In this document: positions 27,401 to 42,400 of the stretch, piece by piece
Position numbering within the stretch: position 1 is the first letter of the stretch
Layout: the number at the start of each line of letters is the position of its first letter
Source: Sulfuritalea sp.
GTDB lineage: Bacteria > Pseudomonadota > Gammaproteobacteria > Burkholderiales > Rhodocyclaceae
DNA: 64,000 bases
Direction: 5' to 3'
Assembly: GCA_030247575.1 (NCBI GenBank)
Contig: JAOTRV010000010.1
Coordinates: forward strand, 62,001 to 126,000
Position numbers and translations under genes: made by a program
Notes under the pieces: generated by a model
The model's input: only the letters and a program-made list of their open reading frames with translations
Databases searched by the model: none
Told to the model about the DNA's origin: nothing

Positions 27401-30400
27401 CGGCAACGCGGCGGTCGCGAAGGGCGGCCCATGGGTGGTGAGCTTCCGCGGCAATCTTGCCGGCAAAGACGTCAGCCAGATGACCGTGACGAGCAATCTG
27501 ACCGGCGGCACGGCCACGGTCAGCACGACGACAGCGGGTGTAGTCGAGGCCAATACGCTGGCGAACATACAGGTCGCCAAGCTCACGGGCGGTGCCAGCG
27601 ACAACCTGATCAACACCACTGGATTTACCGCCGGCCATGTAGTCCTTGACGGTGGCATGGGCGCCGACACGCTGTTCGGCGGCATCGGCAACGATAGCCT
27701 GTTCGGCGGCCAGGGCGACGACCTCCTGACCGGTGTGGCAGGCAACGATACGATCGACGGCGGCCAGGATATCGACAGCATCATCGAGTCGGCCGACGCC
27801 AACATGACGCTGACCAACATCAGCCTGACGATCGGCGCCGAAGCCAATGTGCTGTCCGGCGTCGAACGGGCCACGCTGACCGGCGGCGACGGCGCGAATA
27901 CCATCGACGCCGGCGGATTCAGCGGCGGCCTGGCGCCGGACGGCCCGCTCGCCTACCTGAACAACGGCACGGGCGTTCGCGTCCAGTCCGAAGTCGGCAA
28001 GAAGGATCTGTACATCACCTTGCGCGATGGCTCGACGGTCGACGTCGAACTCAAGTACCTGCGCACCCTGCAGGAAGTCTTCGACGCGATCCATGCCGCC
28101 AACGCCAACCTGACGGCAGGCTTGAATGCCGCGCGCACGGCCATCGTCATCACCGATGCAACGGCCGGTGCCGGCAACCTGACGGTCTCCGCACTGGCAG
28201 GATCGACCGCCGCGGCCGACCTCGGCATCCTGGGAGTCGGCGCTGGCGGCACGGTGACCGGAACGGGTCTGGTGATGGGCGGCGTCACGCTCGACGGCGG
28301 CGGCGGGGCCGATATCCTGACCGGCACGGCCGGCAATGACATCCTCACCGGCGGCGACGGCGCCGACGTGATCACCGGCGGACTCGGCACCGACCGCATC
28401 GTCGAGACGCGCGACGACGACATGGTATTGACCAATACCAGCCTGGCCATCGGCGCGGAAGGCAACGACGTCCTGTCCGGCATCGAAAACGCCACGCTGA
28501 CCGGCGGCACCGGCGCGAACCTGCTGAATGCCTCGGCCTTCACGGCGGGCGCGATGATCCTCGGCACCGGCGGCGGCACCGACACGCTGCGTGGCGGCTC
28601 GGGCGACGACCAGTTCCTGATCGACGCCTCGGCGATGATCGCCGGCACCAAGGTCACCATCCACGTCGGTGGCGGCCTCGACAACGAGGTCAAGATCCAG
28701 GGCCGCAGCGGTACTCTCACGCAGGCCGATCTCGAGTGGTTTCAATACGAATCCGGTTCGGCGGCAGCCCGCACCACCTTCGAGGCTCCCTGGTACGACC
28801 CCTATCTGACCGTCGGCGAGAACATCATCGCGCCGGGGCAGGACATCACGATCAAGGCGACCCATATCACCTTGAACGGCTTCACCATCGATACCAGCCA
28901 TGCCACCAAGGCCGGCAGCATAACGATGAGCGGCAAGCACATCACGATCGATGGCGGCGCACAACTAATCGCCAAGGCCACCACCGTCGGCGGGACCGAC
29001 GGCAGCATCACGATCAGGGCAGTCGACGACCGCCCCTATGTCACCGGGCTGGGTTTCGCCAACGTCGACATCATGTCCACCGATGTCACCATCGGCAATG
29101 CCACGATCCGCGGCGGCGCCGTCACGGTGCAGGCCATTGCCGATACCCGGCATTACCTGAAGGACAGCGACTTCGGCACTTCGCCGATCAGCAGCTATCT
29201 CGCTTCCGGCTTCAATGCCGCGATTGGCGTCATCGACAAGTTCTCGGTGCTGGCCGCGGTTTCGGTGTCCAATGCCAGCACCAGGGTCGATCTCGGCGCG
29301 GCATCGGTGATCGAGGCGGGTACCTTGCTGGTTAACGCGTCGAGCCTGATCAAACTTTCCGCCAGCCCGACCATCGCTCCCGGACTGGGCGTCGCGGTCG
29401 GCGTCGGCACCACCAGCGCGAAGGTCAATGTCGCGGGACGCATCACGACCACGGGCGATGCCACGATCCGCTCGCTGGCCGATCACACCATCGACCAGGT
29501 GTCGGATTCCAGTGCCATGGGCGGCGCTGCCGCGGCCGTCGCCGTGACGGTCCTCAATTCCAATTCGACTGTAAGTGTCGTCGATACGGCGGATCTGACC
29601 ATCGGTCGCGACCTGTCGCTCCAAGCCGACACCGTAGACCGTAACCGGACCATGGCCCGCTCGGTCGCCGGCACCGACGGCAAGATCGGCCTGTCGTTCG
29701 CCATCAGCGTCGAGAACGGCAGCACCAATGCCTACCTCGACGGCAAGGCCAGTGTCGCCCGCAATGTCGCCGTCACGGCGATGCAGAAGGCCGACTCGAT
29801 CGAAGCCAGCAAGCTGTTCATCATTCCGGCTGACGGCGGCGGCGTCTCGGCCGAAGCGGGCGTCGGCACCAATTCGAAGGGCGACTTCCTCGACGACACC
29901 AAATCCGCGGCGGTAGACAAGGTCACCAACAAGCTCAAGACCGCGATCAAGGACAAGATCAACGCGCTCCTCAAGCGGACTCCGGACAACACGCCGGGCA
30001 CCTTCGACGTCGCGGCGGCAGTGGCGGTCAGCGTCGACATCAACAACACGACGGCACGCATCGGCGACGGCACCCACGTCGCCGACGTGACGGCCGACGG
30101 CAACATCAACGTCACGTCGAAAATCGAGGCACGGCCGAACATCGTCGCCACATCGGAGGCCACGGACGAGAGTGAGGGGGATGACGAAAAGAAGGATCAG
30201 GCGCCGGCCAAGTTCGGCGGTTCGCTGGCGGCGGCGATCGGCGTTTATCAGAACAACACCAGCGCCTACATCGGCGAAAACTCGCAGGTCGACGCCAAGG
30301 GCGCCATCACCGTCAAGGCCGAGTCGCTCAATGAGCTCGATCCCTTCGACCTGTGGGGCGCCAACCTGGTCGCGCCCTTCCTCAACGAGAACACGCAGGC

Positions 30401-33400
30401 GAAATACTCCACCCAGAGCGGCGAGCAGGTGCTCGAGGCGGGCGATACGGTTGACGTCAAGGGCGGGCACACCGCCGGCGGCGAAGTCGGCACCCGTTAC
30501 AAGTACATCGGACCAGAGTTTTCCCAGACCGATCTCGGCACGGAAAACTTCGGCGATACCTCCCGCTGGGAAAGCGCCGGCAATCCGATCAAAAACGCCG
30601 CGACAGATTTCATCAAGAACCTCGCCTCCTATGCCAACGGCAGTTTTGCCCTCGGGGCCGACAGCTGGAGCCAGGCCACCGCAGGTGGACAGAAGGTAGC
30701 ACTGGCCGGGGCCTTTACGGTCGGCGTGATGGGCAACAAGGCGGAAGCCCTGATCAAGAGCGGGGCGCGGATCAACCAGCGCGCGACCCATACCGGCGCG
30801 CAAACCGTCGCCGTCACGGCGCGCAGTGTCGGCGACATGTTCAGCGTCAGCGGCAACTTCGAAACCCCCGGCGTGACCCGCGAGGGCGGCGGCGATTCGA
30901 AGAAGAGCTGGAAGCCGAAGTTCGGCGGTCCCGGCGGCGGGACAAGCAACGCCGACGACGGCAAGGGCGCCGTCGGTGCGACGATACAGGTCATGGTCTT
31001 CGAGAACGACACGACGGCGAAGATAGCCGACGGCGTCGTGCTCTATGCCGACAGCCTCGAGGTGTCGGCCACCAAGAGCGGCATCACGGTGGGCCTGGGT
31101 GCGTCGGGCGGCAAGGCCAACGGCGTTGCCTTCAACGGCGCCTTCTTCGTCAATGTCATCACCAACAACACGCTGGCCCAGATCGACAACGGCGCCACGA
31201 TCACGGTCGGCTCGGCGCACGTCAAGGACGAGAACGACGTCGACCTCGGCATGTCGGTGCTGGTGCAGGCCACCGATACCACCATCGCCATCGTCGGCGC
31301 GGGCGCGCTGGCGACTTCCAACGAGACCGCGATCGGCGCCTCGGTGGCCGTCAATGCCGTTACCCGCAACACCCAGGCCGTGATCGGCAACCTGCTGGGC
31401 GAAAGCGGCGGAACGGCGGGCAACTTCACCGCCGGCGGTGACGTCAAGATCGCTGCGGGCAACAAGGGGTTCATCGGCTCGATGGCGGTCGCCGCCTCGA
31501 AGACCGCGAAGAATCCCCCGCCGGCGCCCGATGCCAAGACCGGGATGAAGGACAGCAGCGGCAACTCGACGGACGATCCGGGCAAGCTGCCGAACAACCA
31601 GAAGAACTACAACAACGTGATTGCCCAACTCCAGGGCAAGACCTCGCAGCCAAGCGGCCCCGACGCCAACACCACCGCCTCGCAACAAGGCAAGGCAGGC
31701 ATCGGCATTTCCGGCGCGGTGACCATCAACATCGTGCAGGACAATGCGCGCGCCTATGCCCGTCAGCCCGGCGCGATGCTGCTGACGAACTCGGGCAAGC
31801 TGTTGCTCGACGCGCAGAACCCGACCGCGGTGGCGTCTCTCGCGGGCGCGGTAGCGATCTCGATCTCGCAGGACGGCAAGCCCGCCACCGGTATCGCCGG
31901 CGCGCTCGGCCTGAACGTCGTCTCGGGCACGACCGAGGCCTTCCTCGATGGCGCGGCCTCGATCACCGCAGCCGGGCTGGCAGTGAACGCGGAGCGCAAG
32001 GGCAATATCGTCTCGCTGACCGCCGGCGTCGCCGGAGCTACAGGTTCCAAGGGCGTCGCCGTGGGCGGCTCGGTCGCCGTGACGGTGACCACTTATACGG
32101 TCGAAGCGGGCCTGCGCAACACCACGGGCACGATCGGCGGTGCCGTGAGCGTCAATGCGCAGGACGACACCAACATCATTCTGGTCTCGGGTGCCGGCGG
32201 CTTCGGCGGCAAGACGGGAATCGGCGCGGCCGTGGCCTTCACCTACCTGGGCAACACGATCCGGTCGACCGTCGATACGGTCGCCAATTTCAGTCATACC
32301 GGGGCGCTCGACGTCACGGCGAAATCCACGGGACTGATTGTCGACGTCAGCGGCTCGGCGGGCGTCGGCAAGGATGCCGTCGGCGGCGCCGGAACCATAT
32401 CCGTCAATCTGCTGGAAAACACCATCGAAGCCAAGGTGCTCAACAGCAGCACCCTGGCCGGGTCGGGCGCGGTATCGGTCACGGCGACGGACAGTTCCTT
32501 CGTCTTCTCGATTGCCGGTGCGGTCGGTGTCGGCAAGAACGCCGGCTTCGGCGCGGCGGTCGGCGTCAATGACATTCACAATACCGTCCGCGCCGTGGTC
32601 GAAGGCTCGACGCTGCGGTCGGCGGGAACCGTCACCCTGCGGGCGAAGACCGACTCGAAGATCGTCGGCATCGCCCTCGGCGTCGGCGTTACCCAGGGCT
32701 CTGCCGACGGCTTCGCGCTCGCCGGATCGGCCGGCGCCAACCTGATCGTCAACACGGTCGATGCCCACGTCAGCGGCAATTCGACCATCCAGGCGGATGG
32801 CGCGATCACCATCGAGGCCGCGGATCAGTCCTTGCTGATCGCGCTAGGCGGCGGCGTCGCCGCCTCGATCTCCGGCAAGGCCGGTGTCGGTGCCGCGATC
32901 AGCTACAACCGGGTCAGCAACGGCGTCGCGGCTTATATCGACAATTCGGTCGTGACCTCGGTCAACAACAAGCTTTCCCTGCTGGCCAATTCCCAGGCGG
33001 TGCTGGTGGCCGTCGCCGCGGCCGGTGGCGGCGGCAAGGACGCGGGTGGCGCCGGCACCATCAGCATCAATTCGATCGCCAACACCGTCGATGCCCACAT
33101 CTCCGCTTCGACCGTCACCGTCGCCGGTGACGTCAGCGTGGTCGCCAGCGAAGCCTCGACCATGGTGGTGCTGGCTCTGGCCGGAGCCGGCGCGACCAGT
33201 GGGTCGGCAATCGGTGCCGCGCTGGCCTACAACTATGTCGGCGGCTCGATCTCGATTGCCGATCCGAACGTCATCAGCTACAACGACGGCGCCGTAGAAG
33301 GAACCAAGAACGCTACCGTCACCGGTACCGACAGCGCCACGCCGAGCAACGTCACGGCCTATATCGACGGCACCGGCGTCAACGCCGGCGGCAATGTGAG

Positions 33401-36400
33401 CGTGCTCGCCGGCTTCGACGATCCGTCGAAACTGGCCAACCCCGGGCCGCTCGCAGGGGCGGTGAAAACAGTCAACACGGCGACCGGCGTCAGCCTGACA
33501 CGCGACACCATCAGTTTCGGCAGCGCCCACGGCTTCAATACCGGCGATGCGGTGTATTACCGCAATGGCGGCGGCACCAGCATCGGCGGCCTGGTCGATG
33601 ACAACGCCACCAAGTACTACATCATCAAGGTCGACGGCAACCGCATCAAACTCGCAGCGAGCGTCGATGATGCGATCGGCAACAGGGCGATCGCGCTGAC
33701 CTCGACCGGCACCGGCACCGGCCATACGGTGGTCCCGGTGGCGCAACCGATCACCATCGATCCGGCGGCCACGGTCGGCAACACCCTCAGCTTCACCGCA
33801 GCCCACGGCCTCAATACCGGCGACGAGGTGCTTTACCACAACGGCGGCGGCGCCAGCATCGGCGGCCTGGCCGACGATTACACGACCAAGTACTACGTGA
33901 TCAAGGTCGGCGCCAACAGCGTCAAACTGGCGACGTCCCAGGTCAATGCCCTGGCCGGCACCGCCATCGCCCTGACTTCATCCGGCACCGGCAGCGGCCA
34001 CAATCTGGTGCTGACGGCCGCCCCGGTGACGCTCAACGCAGAGCAGACGGTCGGCAACACCATTGCTTTCTCCGGCGCCCACGGCCTCAACACCGGCGAC
34101 GCCGTGCTGTATCACAACGGCGGCGGCGCCAGCATCGGTGGCCTGACCGACGACTACGCCACGCGCTACTACGTCATCAAGGTCGGTACCGGCACACTTA
34201 AGCTTGCGGCAACGCGCGACGATGCACTGAACAACAATGCCATTGCCCTCACCGGGGCCGGCAGCGGCAGCGGCCACAGCCTGGTGCTGGCGGCCGCGGA
34301 AAACAACTTCAATCCCGCTGCCTCCGCCGGTAGCACCATCGTCTTCGCCGCAACGCACAATTTCAGCACCGGGGACGAGGTGCTCTACCACAACGGCGGC
34401 GGGGCGAGCATCGGCGGCCTGATCGATGACAGCACCACCAAGTACTACGTCATCAATGTCGGCGCAAACAGCGTCAAGCTCGCCACCAGCAAGGCCAATG
34501 CCGAGGCCGGCACGGCCATCGGCCTGACGTCCGTCGGCAGCGGCACCTCGCACAACCTGATCTCGACCGTGGACGGCGCCACGGCGGTGAGCTTCAATCC
34601 GCAATCGGGCGTCCGAAGCGCAATTTCCTTCGGCGTCGCCCACGGTCTCAATACCGGCGATGCCGTGCAGTACCGCAGCGGCGGTGGCGCGAGCGTCGGC
34701 GGTCTGACGGACGGCACGCTCTACTACGCGATTCGCGTCGACGAGAGCACGGTCAGGCTGGCCACCACCAGTGCCAACGCCCAGGCCGGCACCGCGCTGA
34801 CGCTGACGTCGGCGGGCACGGGCAGCGCGCACAGCCTGGTGTTTACCGCCCAGGAGGTGGATTTCAATGCCGCCGAATCGGCCGGCAACATCATTTCCTT
34901 CGCTTCCGCCCATGGCCTGGCCACGGGCGACGAGGTGTTCTATCACAACGGCGGCGGTGCCAGCATCGGCGGCCTGGTCGACGACAGCCTGACCAAGTAC
35001 TACGTGATCAAGGTCGGCGACAACAGCATCCGGCTGGCGGCGACGCAGGCCAATGCGCGGGCGAATGCCGCGATCACCTTTACCGCCGCGGGAACCGGAA
35101 GTTCGCACAGCGTCATCTCGACGGCAGCCGGTGCGACGGCGATTTCGTTCAATCCGGCTGCGGCGGTGCGCAATTCGATCGGCTTCGCCTATGCGCACGG
35201 CCTGAATACCGGCGACGCCATCGTCTACAAGAAGGGCGTGGCCGCCAATTCGGCACTCGGCGGCCTGGCCGACAACACCACCTACTACGTCATCAAGGTC
35301 GACAACAACACCGTCAAGCTCGCCAGTTCGCAAGCCAATGCGCTGGCCAACACGGCGATCGGTTTCGCCACCGCGGGCACCGGCGCGGGCCACACGCTCA
35401 ATTTCGTGCCTCGGGCGGTGGGCTTCAATCCGGCGGCGGCGCTGGCGAACACCATCAGTTTCGGCTCGGTGCACGGGTTGGCCACGGGTGACGAGGTCGT
35501 CTACCACAACGGCGGCGGCGTCAGCATTGGCGGCCTTGCCGACAACAGCCGCTATTACGCCATCAAGCTCGACGACAACAGCATCCGGCTGGCGACCACC
35601 CGCGCCGCGGCGCTGGCCGGCACGGCGGTTGCTCTGACTTCTTCAGGCAGCGGCGGTGCGCACACCATCGTCCTCACGGCGGCGGCGAGCCGGGTCCGGG
35701 CGCTGTCCGGCGGCGTCGACACGATCGGCCTCGCCAGTGTCCATAATTTCAAGACCGGCGACAGCGTCGTCTATCACAACGGCGGCGGCGCCAGCATCGG
35801 CGGTATCGCCAACAACGCCACCTACTACGTCATCAAGGTGGACGACTACGCCTTCAAGCTGGCCAGTTCGGCGCCCAATGCAACGGCCGGCACCGCCATC
35901 GCCCTGACCGGGGCCGGTAGCGGTAGCGCGCACAACTTCGTGCCGACCGGCACGGCCCAGAGCTTCAATGCCGGCGTGGCGGCGGTGGCCGTTACCGATC
36001 CGCTGGCCGACAGCATCAGCTTCGGTGCCGGCGTCGGCGAGCGCATGGTCGTCAGCTTCGCCGCGGCGCACGGATTGCAGACCGGTGACGAGGTGCTGTA
36101 TCACAACGGCGGCGGCACCAGCGTCGGCGGCCTTGCCGACAACACCAAGTACTACGCGATCAGGGTCGACGACAACACCTTGAGGCTGGCCACGACGCGG
36201 GCCAATGCGGTGGCCGGCAATGCCATGGTCTTCACTACCGCCGGCAGCGGCAGCGCACACAGCATCGTGCAGACAGCCCGCGCGACCAATTTCGACGCAA
36301 CTCAAGCGCTCGCCGGCACCATCCGCTTCACCGCCGCCCACGGTTACGCCAGCGGCGACGAGGTTCTCTACCACAACGGCGGCGGCACCAGCATCACCGG

Positions 36401-39400
36401 CCTGGTCGACAACGGTACCACCCGGTACTACGTCATCAAGGTCGATGACAATGCAATCCGCCTGGCCAATTCTCGAACGAACGCTTTGGTGGGCACCGCC
36501 ATCGAGTTGCGCTCCACCGGCGCCGGTTCTTCGCATTCGGTGATCTCCACCGCCGCGGGTGCCGTGGCCAAGACCTTCGATCCCGGCGTAGCGCTGGACA
36601 GGACTGTCGGCGATACGATCGCCTTCACCGCCGCGCACGGCCTCGCCACGGGCGACGCCGTTTATTACCACAAGGGGGCGAGCGGCAATACCTCCGTGGG
36701 CGGGCTGGCGGACGACAGCAAGACGGTCTATTTCGTCATCAAGGCCGGCGACAACACGATCAAGCTGGCGAACTCGCTGGAAAATGCGGAGGCGGGCGTC
36801 GCCATCGCCTTCACCAGTGCCGGCGCTGGCGCCGGACACAACGTCATCAAGACGGCAGCCGGTTCGACTGCGGTCGCCTTCGATCCGGGCGTCTCGCTCG
36901 GCAACACGATCAGTTTCGCCACTGCGCACGGCCGCAATACCGGCGACGCCGTCGTTTACCAGCGCGGCGCGGCCAGCAACGGAGCCATCGGCGGCATCAC
37001 CGAAAATGCCACCTATTACGTCATCAAGGTCGATGCCAATACGATCCGCCTGGCGCTGAGCCAGGCAGATGCGACGGCTGGCATTGCCGTCGCCTTCACG
37101 TCGGCGGGAACCGGTGCCGGACACAGCATCGTCTCCGCGGTTTCCGGCGCCAGCGCAATCACCTTCAACGGCGCCACGGCAGTTGGCACCGCGCATGCTC
37201 TCGCCACGGGCGATGCGGTGGTGTATCACAACGGCGGCGGCACCAGCATCGGCGGCTTGGTGGATGGCGAAACCTATTTCGCGGTCAAGGTGGATGCAAC
37301 CCACGCCAAGCTCGCGGCGACTTATGCCGACGCCACGGCGGCGAACGCCAAGATCATTTCGCTGACCTCGGCGGCGACAGGCGCCGGGCACACCCTGGTC
37401 AAGAAGATCAGCCAGGTCGGCATCGCTGGCGCGATGCTGCCTTTGCCGATCTCGATCTCGGGACAAATCGTCAGCGTCACGGCGGCAGGCGCCGGCGGCA
37501 AGAATTTCGGCGGCGCGGGTGCCGTCACCCTCAATTTCATCCGCGAAGGCGTGGACGCGCACATTTCGAATGCGTTGAACACCCGGCAGGTACTCGCCGG
37601 CGGCAGCATCAGCGTGCTGGCCAACGACACCTCGCAGATCGCTTCCGGCACCGGATCGCTGGCACTGCAACTGGGCGGCTCGGGCGCTGCGGTAAATGCC
37701 TCGGTCGGCGTCTCCGACATTCGCAATTCGGTGCTGGCCCACGTCGACAGCGCCAAACTCGTCGCCAACGCGGGCTCGGTGAAAGTCGGCGCCGGCGAGA
37801 CGGCGCGCATCATCAACGTGGTGGCCGGCGGTGCCGTGTCCACCGGTTCCAGTTCAGCCGGTGCCTTCGGTGGATCGTTTGCCGTCAATACCATCCGCAA
37901 CACCGTCGCCGCCACCATCGGCAAGGCAGCCGCGCCCGGCTCCGGTGCTTCGGACGTCAGTGCCAACGGCAGCGTCACGGTTCAGTCCGCGGATACCGCG
38001 CTGATCGCCACGCTGGCGGGCAACGTCAGCGCCTCGTTCGGCGGCAAGGCGGCGGTCGGAGTGGCCTTCGCGGTCAACGACATCAACGATTCCTCGAACG
38101 CCCTGATCGACGCAAGTTCCGTATCTTCCGCGACCGGCGACGTCATCGTCGATGCCAGCTTCGGCAAGCCCTCGGTGCTGCCGGCGATCCTCGACTGGCA
38201 GATCGCTTCCATGGCGGTCAGCGGTGCCGGCGCGCAGAGCGGAGCGGGTGCCGGTTCGGTGGCGCTGAACTGGATCCGCAACAACGTCCAGGCCCGGATC
38301 ACCAATGTCGGCGACCTGCGCACCGGCGCCGACATCAGCGCCGCCGGCAAGCTCAGCGTCACCGCCAGCGACAATTCCACGATCAGCGCTCTGGCCGGCG
38401 CCATCACCATCGCCGGCATCGGCAGTCAGGGCGTTTCGGGCGCGGTCGGCGCGTCGGTTGCCTACAACTATCTGGGCGGCGATCCGGCCAATCCGGCCAC
38501 CACCACGAACAACGTGGTGCGCGCGGCAATCGAGAATGTGACCGGCAGCATCGAAGCCAGCCAGGTCGTTGTCAGTTCCACCTACAACGGCCGCATCAAC
38601 AACATCACGGTAGCCGGCGCCGGCTCGACGGGCCAGAGCGTGACCTTCGCCCTCGGCGGCGCCGTGTCGATCAACCGCATCCGCAACACCACAGACGCGC
38701 ACGTCTCCGGCGTCAGCGACCTCAAGACGACCGGCACGCTCGCCGACAGCGTGAAAGTCAGCGCCGAAGACAATTCCTCGATCTGGGTGCTCGGCGGCGG
38801 CGTCGGCATTTCGGTCGGCACGCAGGGAGGAGCTGCGCTTGCGGCGGGCGTATCGGTCGCAGCGAATGAAATTACCAACGCCACCATGGCCTACATCGAC
38901 GATGCGAAGGTGGCATCGGCCGGCGGCGTCGACGTCAGCGCAAAATCGACTTCCTCGATTGCGGCGATGACCTTCGGCGTGGCGGTTGCGGTCAGCACCG
39001 GCAGCGGCGGCTTCGGCGGTTCGGGAGCTGGCGCCGGCTCCGGCAATACGGTCAACAACACGATTTCCGGTTCGATCCGCAACAGCCGCCTCGGCGGCAA
39101 GGGCGTCACGGCCGGCGGCGGGCGGGCAGTCGCCGTCACGGCGACGGACAACAGCAACATCGTCGCGGTCGCCGGTTCGCTGTCCTTCGGCGGCGCCTTC
39201 GGTTCGGGTGGCGGTGCGGCGGGTTCGGTCGGCATCTCGCTGGCGATCAACAGCATCACCGACACGACCAGCGCCTATATCGACAGCGCCAACGTCAGCA
39301 CCACGGGCAACAACGTCACGGTCACGGCCACCGAGCAATCGTCGATCACGGCCGTCACCATCGGCGGATCGGGTGCCGGTGCCGGCGGTTCCGGCGGCGG

Positions 39401-42400
39401 CGGCGCGCTGGCGGGAGCGGGAGCGGGGTCCGGCAACACGATCAAGAACAAGGCGCTGGCCTATATCGCCAATGGCAGCACGGTCGGCGTCGCCGGCGGC
39501 ACCTCGGCGGTCAAGCTGGCCGCGAACGATGTAAGCGTCATTACGGCGATCGCCGGCGGGATTGCCGTCGCCGGGGCGGGCGGCGCGGGCGGCGGTGCAG
39601 CGGGATCGCTGGGCGCCGCTGCGGCCAACAACAACATCGAGAATCAGGTCAAGGCCTATATCGATTCCTCCACCGTTAACTCGGTGGCGAGCCTCGAACT
39701 GACGGCGCAGGAGACTGGCGTGATCACGGCGGTCAGCATCGGCGCCGCCGTCGCGGGCGCAGGCGGTGCCGGCGGCGGTTTCGGCGCAACGGCGTCGGGT
39801 TCGGGTTCGGGCAACACGGTGAAGAACACGGTCGCCGCCTATGTCGCCGGAACGACGTCGGCAAGCAGCGTGAGCAGCAGCAGCGGTGCCGTGAAACTGA
39901 CGGCGACGGATGCCACGGCGATCACGGCCGTGTCCGGCAGCCTTTCCGTCAGTGGTGCCGGCGGTGCCGGCGGCGGCGCTGCGGGCGCCGTAGGCGTTTC
40001 AGCCTCGAACAACGACATCGCGAACACCGTCAGCGCGTGTATCGACCATTCCGCCGCCACGGCCGCAGCCGGCCAGAACGTCGAGCTGAATGCCACGGAG
40101 ACTGCCGTGATCGCCGCCATGAGCATCGGCGGTTCAGTCGCCGGCGCGGGAGGGGCGGGCGGCGGCGCAGCGGTGGCGGCAGCCGGCGCAGGGTCCGGCA
40201 ACAAGACGGCGAACAAGGTGCTGGCTTACATCGCCAACGGCAGCACGGTGTCGACCACGGCCGGCGGCGCGGTGAAGCTGACCGCGGTCGATGCCAGCGT
40301 GATCAGCGCGATTGCCGGCGGCCTGGGTGTCGCCGGGGCGGGCGGCGCCGGGGGCGGCGGCGCGGGATCGCTGGGCGGGGCCGCGTCGAACAACGACATC
40401 GCGAACGAGGTCAAGGCCTACATCGACTCGTCCACCGTGACGTCGGCGGCAACTCTTGAAATCACGGCGAGTGAAGTCGGCGCGATCAGCGCCATCAGTA
40501 TCGGCGCTGCGGTGGCAGGTGCCGGGGGCGCCGGCGGCGGCTTTGCCGCGTCGGCGGCCGGCTCGGGTTCGGGCAGCGTGGTCGCCAACACGGTCGCGGC
40601 CTATATCGCCGGTTCGACCGGCGCGAGCAATGTCAGCAGCACCGCGGGTGCGGTGAAACTGGCGGCGACTGATGCCACAGTCATCGTGTCGATTTCCGGC
40701 AGCCTGGCCGGCGCGGGCGCCGGTGGCGCCGGCGGCGGCGCCGCGGGTGCGATCGGCGTTTCGGCGGCGACCACCAATGTCGGCAACACGGTCAAAGCTT
40801 ATATCGATCACGCCACGGTCACGGCCGCGGCGGGACAGAACGTCGAACTCACCGCCAATGAAGTGTCCGTGATCATGGCCATCAGCATCGGCGGCGCAGT
40901 CGCGGGCGCCGGCGGCGCGGGCGGCGGTGCCGCGGTGGCGGCTGCCGGGGCAGGCACGGCCAACGCGGTGAAGAACAAGACCTCCGCCTACATCGCCAAT
41001 GGCAGTTCGGTGAGCACCACGGGCGGCGGAGCCGTCAGGCTGCTGGCCAGCGACGTCAGCGTCATCAGTTCGATCGCCGGCGGTCTGGCCGGTGCCGGCG
41101 CGGGCGGCGCCGGCGGTGGCGGCGCGGGTTCGCTGGGTGCGGCGGGCTCCAGCAACACGATCGAGAACCAGGTCAAGGCCTACATCGACTCGTCTACTGT
41201 TACATCCTCCGCCACCCTGGAACTGACCGCGCAAGAGATCGGCGTGATCGGCTCGTTCAGCATCGGCGCCGCGGTAGCCGGTGCCGGCGGCGCCGGCGGC
41301 GGCTTCGCCGCGTCGGGTGCCGGATCGGGCTCCACCAACAACGTGCGCAACACCGTGGCCGCCTATATCTCCGGCAGCACTGCGGCCAGCAATGCCAGCA
41401 GCACCAGCGGCGCGGTCAAGCTCACTGCCACCGATGCGACGACCATCCTGGCGGTTGCCGGCAGCCTTGCCATCAGCGGCGCCGGCGGCGCCGGAGGCGG
41501 CGGCGCCGTGGCCGTCGGTGCATCGACGGCGAACAGCGACGTCGCCAACACCGTCAGCGCCTACGTCGATCACGCCAATGTGACGGCCGCTGCTGGGCAG
41601 AACGTCGAATTCAGCGCCACCGAAACTGCCGTGGTCGCCACCATGAGCATCGGCGGTGCCTTCGGCGGCAGCGGCGGCGCCGGCGGCGGCGTCACGGCAA
41701 TGGCGGCGGGTGCCGGCTCGGGCAACAAGATCGCCAACAAGGTCTATGCCTATATCGCCAACGGCAGCACGGTGAACACCAGCGGCAGCGGCTCGGTGAA
41801 GTTGACCGCTACCGACAGCAGCGTCATCAGCACCATTGCCGGCGGCCTCGCGGCGGGCGGTGCGGGCGGCGCAGGCGGCGGCGCGGCCGGTTCGGTCGGC
41901 GCGGCGGCGGCGACCAGCGACATCCAGAACGAGGTCAAGGCCTATATCGACGCCTCGACCGTGGTTTCGGGCGGCAACCTGCAGATCACCGCGCAGGAGA
42001 CCGGCGTCATCGCCACTCTCAGCATCGGCGCGGCCGTGGCCGGCGCGGGCGGCGCGGGCGGCGGCTTTGCCGCCTCGGCGGCAGGTTCGGGTTCGGTCAA
42101 CAAGGTGAAAAACACGGTCGCGGCCTATATTGCCGGCACGACTGCGCTCGGCAACGTCAGCAGCACCGGCGGCGCAATCCAGCTGACGGCGACCGATGCC
42201 ACGGTGATTGCGGCCGCGGCCGGCAGCCTCGCCATCGCCGGATCGGGCGGCGCCGGCGGCGGCATCGCCGCGGCGGTCGGCATGTCTGCGGCCACCAGCA
42301 CCATCGAAAACACCGTCAAGGCCTACATCGACCATGCCAGCGTCACAGCCGCAGCCGGCAAGAACGTCGAGCTGACGGCCAACGAAACCGCCAGCATCAC

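Noticed and set aside
33510-37400. CRISPR array or DNA-level satellite in the 14-copy region
   Set aside because: Repeats are ~278 bp, diverged and in frame throughout; they are protein domain repeats.
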